A stretch of 64,000 nt of DNA from Pirellulaceae bacterium (GTDB taxonomy: Bacteria; Planctomycetota; Planctomycetia; Pirellulales; Pirellulaceae), in assembly GCA_029243025.1 (NCBI GenBank), contig JAQWSU010000018.1, positions 213,558 to 277,557 on the forward strand, written 5' to 3'. The position numbers were made by a program, and so were the translations under genes. Of this stretch, positions 46,067 to 55,318 are shown one piece after another. How positions within the stretch are numbered: position 1 is the first letter of the stretch; each line of letters begins with the position of its first letter. Under the pieces are notes generated by a model. The model made no database searches. It worked only from the letters and a program-made list of their open reading frames with translations, and was not told the DNA's origin.

Positions 46067-49015
46067 CTAATCAACGTAGATAAATTCATTCAGATTCAAA
46101 ATCAAGTTACACAATGCTACAAGAGCACGCCGATGAGCATTACCGTCAGCAGCGGTCTCAACCGCTGCGGTTTTACCCTCGGTAGTCAGCAGCAAATCAC
46201 GAAAACTAAGACCGGCAACCCAAGTCCTGAGACCCACATAGCCGGCATGATCGATAGGTCGGGGATCAACGGCGGTCATCTGTGGTTCGTCGGAGTTATC
46301 GATCCAGACTTGCAGCTTGGCCCCAGCCAGTTGAATCCGAATTGGAATCCATTCGCCGGAACGAATTGGCAAATCAGCAAACGCCAATGTGGTTTCCGTC
46401 TCGTCAATTCGCTGCAAACGCACCTGTTGTCGTTCAGGCAAGAACAGCAGTTCATAACCATCGAACAGTTCACCGCGAGGTTGAGCCCGAAAAATGACAC
46501 TGGCAACCTCGGCATGAGGATGCAATAGGATTTGCAACTGAATTTCACCATCGGAGAATTGCTGTTTTCCCCAAAGAGCGAATGGTCCTCGTTCTGACCG
46601 CACCCAATGAATCCCGTCGCCGCGGGCCGGCCAATCGCCGACAAAATATCGCCATCCTTGACGAGGTCCCGCCAGGTAATGTTCTGCTTTGTTCAACTGC
46701 ATAAAACTGCGATGCAAGGCGGAGGGTAATTTCGGCAGCAGCGTTGGCGTCGCTGCCGCAGCTTTGCAACGGGCGTATTGCGAACGAAAATAATCGACAG
46801 CCACCGATGATTCTTCATCCGTCGGCAGCCTTGCGAAGGCAAACGCATAAGCATCCCGAACAAGCCGGACCGGATCCTGACTGGCAGAATGGGCCACCAA
46901 CTGATCGGCAAAGCGATTGGCCTGTTCATCCATGAAATCGCTATTCAATAAGGTCAAAGCTTGTGGCGCCACGGTTGTCGTATCGCGGCGACCAATCGGT
47001 TGTTCGCTACTGGCAAAATCGAATGACTCCAAAATCGGAACTTGCAATCCGCGTTTGGAGAATACGTACAAGCTTCGTCGACTACGTTCTGCCGTGGTCG
47101 ACCGTCCCCAACCACGACCCGGCATCGATTGGCTGGCAATCACATCCGCTGGAAGATTTGGAAAGACGCTCGGACCTTTCATTTCCAAATTCAATTGACC
47201 ACTCGTCGCAAGAATTGCATCTCGAATTGCTTCGGCCTCTAACCGACGAAGATTCTGACGCCAGAGCAATTTATTTTTCGGGTCGATCAATACGGCGGAT
47301 TCATTCTCCGCTCCGGAAGATTGTTGATAAGTATAACTCATCAGGATCAACCGATGAATGGATTTCAGGTTCCAGTCACCATCCATCAATTCGCAGGCAA
47401 GCCAATCAAGTAACTCAGGGTGCGTCGGTCTAATTCCGGTCTGACCAAAGTCATTGGGAGTGCCCACAATCCCTGTGCCAAAATGATGTTGCCAGAGACG
47501 ATTTACGATAACACGAGCAGTCAACGGGTTTTGCTTATCTATCATCCAATCGGCCAAGACGCGCCGTCGACCAGCCGTGTTGGCTGACGTCGGCTGGATG
47601 CGATCCCCAACCGATTTCCCATCGGAGAGAACTTCGATAAAGCGCGGCAATACTTCCTGAGCGGGTGTCTTGGGATTGCCTCGGATTAGCACATTGGTTT
47701 TCGCCACCTCGGGCCCTGCTTCACGAACAGCCAGAGCCTTCCCCTTTCCGGAAGGCAACGGTGCAAAGATAGTCGACTCCGCTTCCTTGCTGTCATGTTT
47801 CACGTAGAATTTGACATTTCGCATGAAAGCAAGCGTCGCGTAATAATCTTCTTGTGAGAGCGGGTCAAACTTATGATCGTGGCAACGACAGCAACCCAGC
47901 GTTAAACCGAGAAAAGCGGCGCCTGTGGTAACGACCATATCGTCGAGTGCGTCGTATTCAGCTTGAACTGAATCATCTGGCTCATCGTCCCAAACTCCCA
48001 GTCGCATGAATCCGGTGGCAGTGATCGAGTCATCAGTGACAACATCCAGTTCATCACCCGCTAATTGCTCTCGCACGAATTGATCAAATGGCTTGTCGTA
48101 GTTCAACGCCTCGACTACGTAATCACGATACCGCCAGGCAAAAGGCTTGCCATCATCACGTTCGTAACCGTTTGATTGAGCAAAGCGGACGACATCAAGC
48201 CAGTGCCGCCCCCACCGTTCTCCGTATTTTGGCGATGCAAGTAATCGATCTACTAAGCGTTCATAAGCATCGGGCGCTCGATCATCAACAAACTCAGAAA
48301 CTTGCGCCAGGGTCGGTGGCAATCCGATCAAATCGAAATAGAGCCGCCTGACAAGCACACGGCGTTGAGCAGATGGCGCGGAGTTGAGTCCGGCTTCCTT
48401 CAACCGAGCTTGCACGAAGCGGTCGATTGCGTTTCGTGTGGGGATGATCGAGTCGAGTTGACGGGGTGGCAAATCCGCGCGTCGAATCGACTGGAACGAC
48501 CAAAACTTTCGATCCTTCGCCGTGATTTCGAACTTCGTTTCTGCGGCAGGCCGCAGCGCCTGATCGTCTGGCCAAGGCGCGCCCATCTTCGCCCAGCGGA
48601 TGAGAGTTTGGATTTGTTCATCCGCCAGCCTACCGTCAGGAGGCATTTGCAAGATGTCATCTTCATAATGAATGGCTTTGATGAAGCGACTCTCAACAGG
48701 ATTACTCGGTACGAAGGCAGCGCCCGAGTCACCGCCGCGCAAGAACCCCATCAACGAATCAAGCCTCAAGCCACCTTCTTGCTCCTCGGATCCGTGACAA
48801 CCCACACATTTTTCGACGAGCAATGGTCGAACATCGTTTTCGAAAAACTGTAATTGTTCGGTCGGAATTCGTTTTGGTTCGGTTTCGTCAGCGCACAACA
48901 TTGTCACGACCGGCGTCCGCATTACCCCGACGCATGCGATGACAAACGCCACAAAAGAAATGTGATTACGGTGGCCGATCCAATCAATTCTTTTATTTTT
49001 CACGATCCAATCCAT
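46067..49015 (-). CDS. PSD1 protein: PSCyt1 haem-binding, DUF1549, DUF1553 and a C-terminal concanavalin-like domain
   Basis: A 982-residue exported planctomycete cytochrome-type protein. After an N-terminal hydrophobic segment (ISFVAFVIACVGVM) comes a PSCyt1 domain with haem motif CVGCHGSEEQEGG and the distal region QMPPDGRLADEQIQTLIRWAK; DUF1549 (NAIDRFVQARLKEAGL, SPKYGERWGRHWLDVVRFA); DUF1553 (LADWMIDKQNPLTARVIVNR, FGTGIVGTPNDFGQTG); and a C-terminal ~170-residue beta-sandwich (GEIQLQILLHPHAEVASVIF, with QVWIDNSDEP) resembling DUF1080/LamG glycan-binding modules. Such proteins are thought to take part in breakdown of complex glycans outside the cytoplasm. The start is uncertain among TTG 49021, ATG 49015 and GTG 49003; all overlap the preceding gene. 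Confidence 0.93.
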   Translation of the reverse strand: MDWIVKNKRIDWIGHRNHISFVAFVIACVGVMRTPVVTMLCADETEPKRIPTEQLQFFENDVRPLLVEKCVGCHGSEEQEGGLRLDSLMGFLRGGDSGAAFVPSNPVESRFIKAIHYEDDILQMPPDGRLADEQIQTLIRWAKMGAPWPDDQALRPAAETKFEITAKDRKFWSFQSIRRADLPPRQLDSIIPTRNAIDRFVQARLKEAGLNSAPSAQRRVLVRRLYFDLIGLPPTLAQVSEFVDDRAPDAYERLVDRLLASPKYGERWGRHWLDVVRFAQSNGYERDDGKPFAWRYRDYVVEALNYDKPFDQFVREQLAGDELDVVTDDSITATGFMRLGVWDDEPDDSVQAEYDALDDMVVTTGAAFLGLTLGCCRCHDHKFDPLSQEDYYATLAFMRNVKFYVKHDSKEAESTIFAPLPSGKGKALAVREAGPEVAKTNVLIRGNPKTPAQEVLPRFIEVLSDGKSVGDRIQPTSANTAGRRRVLADWMIDKQNPLTARVIVNRLWQHHFGTGIVGTPNDFGQTGIRPTHPELLDWLACELMDGDWNLKSIHRLILMSYTYQQSSGAENESAVLIDPKNKLLWRQNLRRLEAEAIRDAILATSGQLNLEMKGPSVFPNLPADVIASQSMPGRGWGRSTTAERSRRSLYVFSKRGLQVPILESFDFASSEQPIGRRDTTTVAPQALTLLNSDFMDEQANRFADQLVAHSASQDPVRLVRDAYAFAFARLPTDEESSVAVDYFRSQYARCKAAAATPTLLPKLPSALHRSFMQLNKAEHYLAGPRQGWRYFVGDWPARGDGIHWVRSERGPFALWGKQQFSDGEIQLQILLHPHAEVASVIFRAQPRGELFDGYELLFLPERQQVRLQRIDETETTLAFADLPIRSGEWIPIRIQLAGAKLQVWIDNSDEPQMTAVDPRPIDHAGYVGLRTWVAGLSFRDLLLTTEGKTAAVETAADGNAHRRALVALCNLILNLNEFIYVD

Positions 49016-52000
49016 CCACAAGAATCACCGACAGATTACTCGTTCGCTGTTTAGCGTCGACGGCAATCGTAATTCGGTGTTTGCCGACGGGAACTTCCAG
49101 GTCGATCGTTTCCGACGGGGAAAGCTGTTCGTCATTGAACCAGAGCAACAATCCTGAGACATCGTCAAGCTGCAATTGATGTCGTCCGGGTCGATCCGTT
49201 TCGAACGCGTATTGCAAGAAAACGCGTTGATCGTCGGGCGCGATGGCATTGCTAGGCAAGTCGATAAGCCGCATTGCACCGGCGACCAACGAGTAACAAG
49301 GGCTCCAATCAAGTTGATTGTCAGCCTCGGCTGCATGTTTAATTCCTCGCAGCCGCAGCATGCGAGAGTTCGCCGACGTTGAATCTAGCGCTCGCCATGA
49401 ACGCAGATAGGGTCGGTTTGAGACGGTGTAGGCGCCACCGACCTTGCCTAACTCACTTAGAAAACGCACCAGATCAACGACCTCTTGCCGTGTTAAAGAT
49501 TCCATTAACGACTCCGGCATTAGACTACCGCCATCGACTCGATCTTCAATCTTCTGTAATGGAATGGTGAAAACCTGATCTTCGGCATTTCGCAGAATCA
49601 AATCGGTATCGGTCTCACGAAGCTTAATTCCTGTTAGGATTTTGCCGTCATCCGTTTCAACAATTTGAGAATGATAGTTTTCTTTGATCTTCTTGTTAGG
49701 TTCGAGCAGCGACTCCAATAGGTAGTCCGGTTGGGCGCTCGCACCGATGCTGACGAGATCGGGACCGACTTCGCCACCCGCGCCACCGATGGCGTGGCAC
49801 TTTTGGCAATTCAAATTAGCCCGACGAAACACCTGTTCGCCTCTGGCAGCGTCTCCGATCTTCCCGACATCGGATAATAGCTCATCTTTTTGTTCAGCGG
49901 TCAATCGCCATCGCGTCTCATCGACGCGCCCCGCGGCGCGTAAAGCGGCGTCAAGTTCAGGCGAATTTAGCCCGGAACTGCCGACCGTTCGGAGCGCAAG
50001 CATCGCGGCATCGCGTGTAATGGTCTGCCCGGCTAACTGGCGCACCAACAGATCTGCGGCTCCCTTTTGAGTCAACATGGCCTGCAAGGCCAGGGTCGGA
50101 TCAACTTCTTCCACCTTCAACAATTCTTCCGTGAGTCGCTTGACGCCTTCGGCTGGCTGAAGCCGGATCATGGCAGCCACGGCCTCGACCTGCAACGGAT
50201 CTGATTTTCGACAGAGCTGATCAAGCACGTCCTTGCATTGCTCGCCGCCAAGCTCTGAGAGGGCAAGAATCGCTGCAGAGCGTTGCTTGGTTGGCTTGCT
50301 AGAATCAGCTGCAATAGAAATCACATGCTCCTCCATCGGACTCAACTGCCAGGCCCCCACGGCTTTCACAAGACTCGCTGACGCCTCAGTATCCTTGGCA
50401 AGGTATTCCTTGAGAAAAGAAAGATCGCCAGCCGGCATTACATTCCGTTGCCGTTTGGCGGCTACCAAAGCGTCAAGCAATTCAATTCTCGATTCTCCAC
50501 GAACGTTTGGCGCCAGAGCGGCTTCCAAGACATAACGCAATTCGGATCCCGCTCCGATACGCGCCATGACCTTCAGCACATTCCGCGTGCGTTGTGGATC
50601 CAGTTGGCCGGAACTCAATAACTCCATCAGAATAGGCACCGCGTCGGATGACTCGATCGCCTGCAAAGCATAGGTTAGATGAGTCGCGTTGCCGTCGAAA
50701 TCGATTTCACCGCGTCGCAAAGCCGGCATCCAAACTGGCTCTAAATCACGAGCAGTCTTCCAGAGGCAGAAATTCAGGAACGAATCACGAGGCAGATCGA
50801 GTGCACGCATCGCCACTTGGCAGGCATTCGGATCCGACAATCGACTCAGCGCACGAACAGCTTCAAGTCGGACACGAGGATGAGGATCAGCAACCAGTGG
50901 TGCCAACCAATCGATCGGATCTGATAGACGGCTGTGCCAATGATAGATGACTCGCGTCGCACCGGCTCGTAGACGACCATCCTCGGATGCCAAGACTCGA
51001 GCGAGCAAACTGGAATCAGGCACATCCAGCGTCTGATAGGCCCAAAGCGCTTCCAAACGATTCTGATCATCGTCTGCGGACAAGTCATCTACCCACCGCC
51101 CCAAGGCCGGCAGCACATCCTCCAAATCTTTGGACTTCAAGATTGTTCGGGCACTTTGCCGCTGCCATGGCTCATTGGAACCCAAGTAGCTGACCAGCTG
51201 TTCGGTGGGCATATCGAGCATATCAACTCTCGGAACCAAGGGGCGTCCTTTCGCGGTCACCCGCCAGATCCGACCATGAACGTGGTCACGCCGTTCGTCT
51301 CGAAAGTCGACTTCACCATGTTGAATGATCGGGTTGTACCAATCTGCAATATAAATCGCTCCATCGGGTCCCATTTTGACGTCGATTGGCCGGAAAGCGA
51401 CGTGGCGGGTCTTTATCAGCTCATCCATTTCCTTTGATTTGAAACCGCTGCCGTCCTCGTTCACAACATAACGACAGACACGATGTGCTCGAAAATCATT
51501 GGCGATCAGGTTGCCTTGCCAATCATCTGGAAGATGAGATCCACCCACAACGGCCAAACCACATAATTTCGGCTTGCCCGGATTCAAACCTTTCATAATT
51601 TGTTGGGCGTTGGGCGAAGTCACGCCAACAAATCCAGGGAAGACATAGACGATCCCATCACCACCAGCACCATCCGTCTCAAAGGTTGCACCCTGTCGAT
51701 CCCAAGCGGTTCCCCAGGGATTCACTAATCCAAGTGTTAAAGTCTCTAATTCCATGGTGGACGGTCGAAAAGTCCACACGCCGCCTCCATTCATCCGCCG
51801 CACTCCGTACGGAGTTTCGATATGCGAGTGAATGTAGATCGATTGATTCATGTGCATGAGTCCCTCCGGACCCCAGCGCAGAGTGTGCAGGATATGATGA
51901 GTGTCCTCCGTACCAAATCCCGACAAAACAACACGTCGTTGATCGGCACGCCCGTCACCGTCACTGTCGCTCAAATGCAACAACTCGGTACTGTTCGCCA

Positions 52001-52382
52001 CGTAACAACCCTGGTCACCCGGCAAGACACCAGTTGGAATCAACAAACCATCAGCGAACACGGTTGTCTTGTCAGCTTGGCCATCCTGATCCGTATCTTC
52101 AATGACCAAAACCTTGTCATTGGCCGCTTGTCCCGGACGAATCTGGGGATAGAGCTCACTGGAAGCCACCCAAAGTCGCCCCTGCTCGTCAAAATTCATT
52201 TGAATCGGCTTGGCCAAGAGCGGATTTGCCGCGTAAAGATTCACTTCGAATTCCGGATCAACTTGCAATTGCCGACGCTCAATTTCCGGATCGGGAACGG
52301 GAATGTCGGTCAAATTGCGTTGTGCGACGGCAAGCGTTGGAAGCAGGAAAAGAATTAACAGAGGTTGAAAATATCGGAACAT
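48993..52382 (-). CDS. PVC-type haem-binding propeller/HEAT protein
   Basis: A very large (1129-residue) exported protein of a family largely limited to the PVC group. Parts in order: signal peptide (FQPLLILFLLPTLAVAQ); glucose-dehydrogenase-like propeller (about 35-400; IQMNFDEQGRLWVASSELYP, PDGAIYIADWYNP); a HEAT-type helical repeat region (about 410-830; PRVRLEAVRALSRLSDPNAC and similar); a c-type haem segment NCQKCHAIGGAGGEVGPDL (CxxCH near 857-861); and a C-terminal beta domain ending GKHRITIAVDAKQRTSNLSV. The haem and propeller suggest an oxidoreductase for sugars or alcohols linked to electron transport; no substrate is known. It overlaps the following PSD1 gene by about 23 bases, so they are coupled. 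Confidence 0.93.
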   Translation of the reverse strand: MFRYFQPLLILFLLPTLAVAQRNLTDIPVPDPEIERRQLQVDPEFEVNLYAANPLLAKPIQMNFDEQGRLWVASSELYPQIRPGQAANDKVLVIEDTDQDGQADKTTVFADGLLIPTGVLPGDQGCYVANSTELLHLSDSDGDGRADQRRVVLSGFGTEDTHHILHTLRWGPEGLMHMNQSIYIHSHIETPYGVRRMNGGGVWTFRPSTMELETLTLGLVNPWGTAWDRQGATFETDGAGGDGIVYVFPGFVGVTSPNAQQIMKGLNPGKPKLCGLAVVGGSHLPDDWQGNLIANDFRAHRVCRYVVNEDGSGFKSKEMDELIKTRHVAFRPIDVKMGPDGAIYIADWYNPIIQHGEVDFRDERRDHVHGRIWRVTAKGRPLVPRVDMLDMPTEQLVSYLGSNEPWQRQSARTILKSKDLEDVLPALGRWVDDLSADDDQNRLEALWAYQTLDVPDSSLLARVLASEDGRLRAGATRVIYHWHSRLSDPIDWLAPLVADPHPRVRLEAVRALSRLSDPNACQVAMRALDLPRDSFLNFCLWKTARDLEPVWMPALRRGEIDFDGNATHLTYALQAIESSDAVPILMELLSSGQLDPQRTRNVLKVMARIGAGSELRYVLEAALAPNVRGESRIELLDALVAAKRQRNVMPAGDLSFLKEYLAKDTEASASLVKAVGAWQLSPMEEHVISIAADSSKPTKQRSAAILALSELGGEQCKDVLDQLCRKSDPLQVEAVAAMIRLQPAEGVKRLTEELLKVEEVDPTLALQAMLTQKGAADLLVRQLAGQTITRDAAMLALRTVGSSGLNSPELDAALRAAGRVDETRWRLTAEQKDELLSDVGKIGDAARGEQVFRRANLNCQKCHAIGGAGGEVGPDLVSIGASAQPDYLLESLLEPNKKIKENYHSQIVETDDGKILTGIKLRETDTDLILRNAEDQVFTIPLQKIEDRVDGGSLMPESLMESLTRQEVVDLVRFLSELGKVGGAYTVSNRPYLRSWRALDSTSANSRMLRLRGIKHAAEADNQLDWSPCYSLVAGAMRLIDLPSNAIAPDDQRVFLQYAFETDRPGRHQLQLDDVSGLLLWFNDEQLSPSETIDLEVPVGKHRITIAVDAKQRTSNLSVILVDGLDREK

Positions 52383-52436
52383 TCGGCTGATCGTCCGTTG
52401 TATCGAGATGAATTATCGAAATGAATTATCGGTCGG

Positions 52437-54140
52437 CTATTCGATGCGGCGGAAGCGATAATGATGAGTTTGGGGCACACGAAGCGTGGCAATTTCTTGT
52501 TCCTTTGATTCAATCAACGGATCGAACTGAGAAATTTCAACCGCATTGTTACCCTGTTCGTGTTTACGAAACAGGAACAGGTAGGTCTCATTTTGTGGAC
52601 GCCAACGGTGAAAGTACAATTCATTCTTTTGGTTGATCGTCTCTTGCAAACGATTTGCCTGCTCGATTTCTGGCCCTGAAACAATCGCCACACCGTTTTG
52701 CCAGCGTTGCTGATCAGCGACAGTAATCACGCCGCCATCAATCGCCAGCTGATACTGTCCAGGAGGAAGTCCCTGGACTGTCAACGTCCTTTCCGCGTGA
52801 GAATCGGCATTCGTTATTGGTGACGGCAACATCACGTCAAGCACATCAAACTGCAATTCTTGATCGGCGGCAGAAACATCTGTCACCATAGCTCCTTCGG
52901 CTTCGATCGATTTCGCCTGCCAATCAGCGACAAGCCGCCGTTGCCGATCGGGCCAAGCAAAGCCTGCTTCGAAAGCGCGAGCCGCGACCGCGTAACCGTG
53001 GGGCGTCAAGTGCATGCCGTTATCAGTCAGCTTTCGCTCACTCGTTGGCTTCACCAAAGCATACAGATCAATAAAACCACAACGACGATCTTCAGCCACC
53101 TGACGAATCGCGTCGCGGTAGAGCGAGATACGCCGATTCTGCTCCGTCGGATCGGGCAGCGGAGAACCGAGATTTTCTTGCCGCACCGGCGAAAGGAGGG
53201 CAATCCGAGCCCCCGTACTGGACAGTGTGTCGACAAGCAGGTGCAGTCCCTGCACAAACTCATCGAGTCCCGCTTCTCCAGCAAAAGCTTCGTTTGTACC
53301 GTAACCAACGAGAATCAAATTTGGCTTTTCTGCGAACACATGCGTTTCAAGATGGTCAAACCCATCGGCAACCGTTCCAAACCGCGCTCGGGCGTGACCG
53401 AATACCGTATCCCCGCTCCAGCCTAAATTCCGAAACAGAACATGTTGATTGGGAAAACGCGTGGTCAACGCCTGCTCAATCAGCCCGTATTTTTGTGCCC
53501 GTTCGATGAGCGTGCTACCCACAAACAGGACTCGGTCTCCTGATTCCAGTTGTAGCGGTCCGGTACCAAAAGACACCGAAGGCCGAACAACCTGGACCTT
53601 TTCGGCCAAGCGAACCTTTCCCCACGGATCTGTCTCCCCGGCCGTGCCAAGACGATGAACGGGAGTCCAGGGTGTGCGACGAATGATGGTAGGATCCCAA
53701 GTCCCTGCATGCTGAACTTTCGCTTCCCAGCGATCGTCGGTAACGATTGTTTGCGATCCATTTTCGGATTCAACCGATAACTGAGCGAGCAAACCAGCGG
53801 GACCTGCATCGGTGTTACGGCAGCGAACGTAGATCGTATTCTCACCGTCTTTCAGAAGTTCCGAAACATCGTATCGCTCCTGTTCTTCCCAATCGTCGCC
53901 CATCCCAACCAGTCGCCCATTAATCCGAACGAGATATTGATTGTCACAGGTAATTATCAATTCGCCCTGCTTCGGTTTCGCCAATGAGAATTGGTACTGA
54001 AACTCGCAACGCCCCGCTTGAGCTTTTTCATTCCCGCCGGGGGTACCCCATATCCATTGAGCGGTTGGAACTTCGCTCGCCGTCCCCATGGCGGGCCAAC
54101 AGCAAACACAAAACAAAAGAAGAAAAATAATCCGATCCAC
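52437..54140 (-). CDS. Exported SGNH/GDSL-type hydrolase with N-terminal rhamnosidase-like beta domain
   Basis: A 567-residue exported protein. The signal is RIIFLLLFCVCCWPAMGTAS. Residues ~20-150 (TAQWIWGTPGG... INGRLVGMGDDWEEQERYDV, then GENTIYVRCRN) resemble the galactose-binding-like domain of alpha-L-rhamnosidases. The SGNH core follows: block I GDRVLFVGSTLIERA (Ser but GST, not GDS), block II NLGWSGDTV, block III GYGTNEAF, and block V DNGMHLTPHGY (Asp and His). Family members deacetylate or de-esterify glycans. The start is a GTG at 54140 with AGGAG seven bases upstream; the frame continues upstream to 54224 without a better site. It is the first gene of the block that runs to PVC/PSD1/DUF1501, 54 bases before the next start. 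Confidence 0.87.
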   Translation of the reverse strand: MDRIIFLLLFCVCCWPAMGTASEVPTAQWIWGTPGGNEKAQAGRCEFQYQFSLAKPKQGELIITCDNQYLVRINGRLVGMGDDWEEQERYDVSELLKDGENTIYVRCRNTDAGPAGLLAQLSVESENGSQTIVTDDRWEAKVQHAGTWDPTIIRRTPWTPVHRLGTAGETDPWGKVRLAEKVQVVRPSVSFGTGPLQLESGDRVLFVGSTLIERAQKYGLIEQALTTRFPNQHVLFRNLGWSGDTVFGHARARFGTVADGFDHLETHVFAEKPNLILVGYGTNEAFAGEAGLDEFVQGLHLLVDTLSSTGARIALLSPVRQENLGSPLPDPTEQNRRISLYRDAIRQVAEDRRCGFIDLYALVKPTSERKLTDNGMHLTPHGYAVAARAFEAGFAWPDRQRRLVADWQAKSIEAEGAMVTDVSAADQELQFDVLDVMLPSPITNADSHAERTLTVQGLPPGQYQLAIDGGVITVADQQRWQNGVAIVSGPEIEQANRLQETINQKNELYFHRWRPQNETYLFLFRKHEQGNNAVEISQFDPLIESKEQEIATLRVPQTHHYRFRRIE

Positions 54141-54147
54141 GTTGAGG

Positions 54148-54152
54148 CTCCT
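54148..54152 (-). promoter_or_regulatory. Shine-Dalgarno site selecting the GTG start of the SGNH hydrolase
   Basis: AGGAG on the minus strand, seven bases before the GTG at 54140; the signal peptide begins directly after this codon. Confidence 0.7.
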
Positions 54153-54333
54153 GCGTTTTTTTGACCGACCTATTATGGCCGACCCGCCGTCAATCTTCAA
54201 TTGATAAGTGACCGAAGATGGCAAGATCGAACAGATCGGTTCGCTTGCAGCAACGGTCGTTTGGAGTCAGAATATTGCCTCCCAGAGCATCAATTTTCCT
54301 TTGCAAGAATTATCAGACCTGGAAATAATTTCA

Positions 54334-55128
54334 ATGAGCGATCGATTATTCTCCGTTGCGGACCAAGTCGTTGTTGTGTCGGGTGGGAGTCGGGGCATCG
54401 GCAAATCCATTGCAGCCGGATTCGCTCAGCGATCGGAACATGTGATCGTCACCGGCCGCAACGAAGAAGTTCTACAGAAAACAAAAGAAGAGATTCAAGT
54501 AAAGCCGGAGAGCGTAAGCACAGCCATTTGCGATGTCTCCGAAGCTGATCAAATTCGAAACTTTGTCGACCAAGTTATTCGTGACCACGGACGGATCGAT
54601 ACGTTAGTCAACGTCGCGGGGGTCAACCGCCGAAAACCGGCCCTCGAGATAACCGATGACGACTATGATTTCGTTATGAACATCAATCTCAGGGGCGCGT
54701 TTCAACTTTCACGCGAGGTTGGCAAGCATATGGTCGGGCGAGAATCTGGCAGTCAGATCAACATTACGTCCCTCAACAATGATCGCCCCTTGCGTAACGT
54801 GTCGCCCTACGCGATGAGTAAAGCGGCAATGGGGCAAATGACCAAAGCGTTGGCACTGGAATGGGGGCCGCATGGCGTGCGGGTAAACGGCCTGGCTCCG
54901 GGATTCATTCTGACTGACTTGACTCAAAAATTGTGGTCCAATCCAACGATGCAGCAGTGGGGAACCAGCAATACGCCTCAACGCCGCATGGGTGTTCCCG
55001 AGGACATGATTGGTACAGCCATCTTTCTCGCATCACCAGCTGCAGCTTTCATGACCGGTCAAGTTCTTTACGTCGACGGTGGTTTCACGGCGGGCTGGGC
55101 GTGGCCGATCGACGATGATAACGCGTAG
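54334..55128 (+). CDS. Short-chain dehydrogenase/reductase (gluconate 5-dehydrogenase-like)
   Basis: A classical cytosolic SDR of 264 residues. The cofactor loop is VSGGSRGIGKSI with NVAGVNRRKP after strand 4; the catalytic set is Ser in INITSLNND, Tyr-x3-Lys in SPYAMSKAAMG; and the C-terminal YVDGGFTAGW is typical of sugar-alcohol SDRs such as gluconate 5-dehydrogenase or 2-deoxy-D-gluconate 3-dehydrogenase. The Arg in the TGRNEEVL strand suggests NADP preference. ATG 54334 was chosen as the conserved SDR start; the frame is open to 54208. It is divergent from the SGNH gene and 190 bases upstream of the GGT gene, so may connect with sugar use, by context only. Confidence 0.92.
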   Translation: MSDRLFSVADQVVVVSGGSRGIGKSIAAGFAQRSEHVIVTGRNEEVLQKTKEEIQVKPESVSTAICDVSEADQIRNFVDQVIRDHGRIDTLVNVAGVNRRKPALEITDDDYDFVMNINLRGAFQLSREVGKHMVGRESGSQINITSLNNDRPLRNVSPYAMSKAAMGQMTKALALEWGPHGVRVNGLAPGFILTDLTQKLWSNPTMQQWGTSNTPQRRMGVPEDMIGTAIFLASPAAAFMTGQVLYVDGGFTAGWAWPIDDDNA

Positions 55129-55318
55129 TGGCCAAGCTCTTTTTTGCACTCCCGACAGTGCGGTTTTCCACCGTATTTCCCACAGTCTTTGCCAACTTCC
55201 TTGCCCTCGAATCGCATCGACTGGCTGCTTCATGCGTATAATCACGAGGACTTTGCTTTTCAAGCAACTCACCTGCACCACAGCTGGGACGGATCGTTCC
55301 CGTGATCCGATAAACTTC

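Noticed and set aside
55146-55167. GCACT/AGTGC hairpin plus TTTT after the SDR gene as terminator
   Set aside because: The stem has only five pairs and the T-run is short and displaced by two G; too weak to call.
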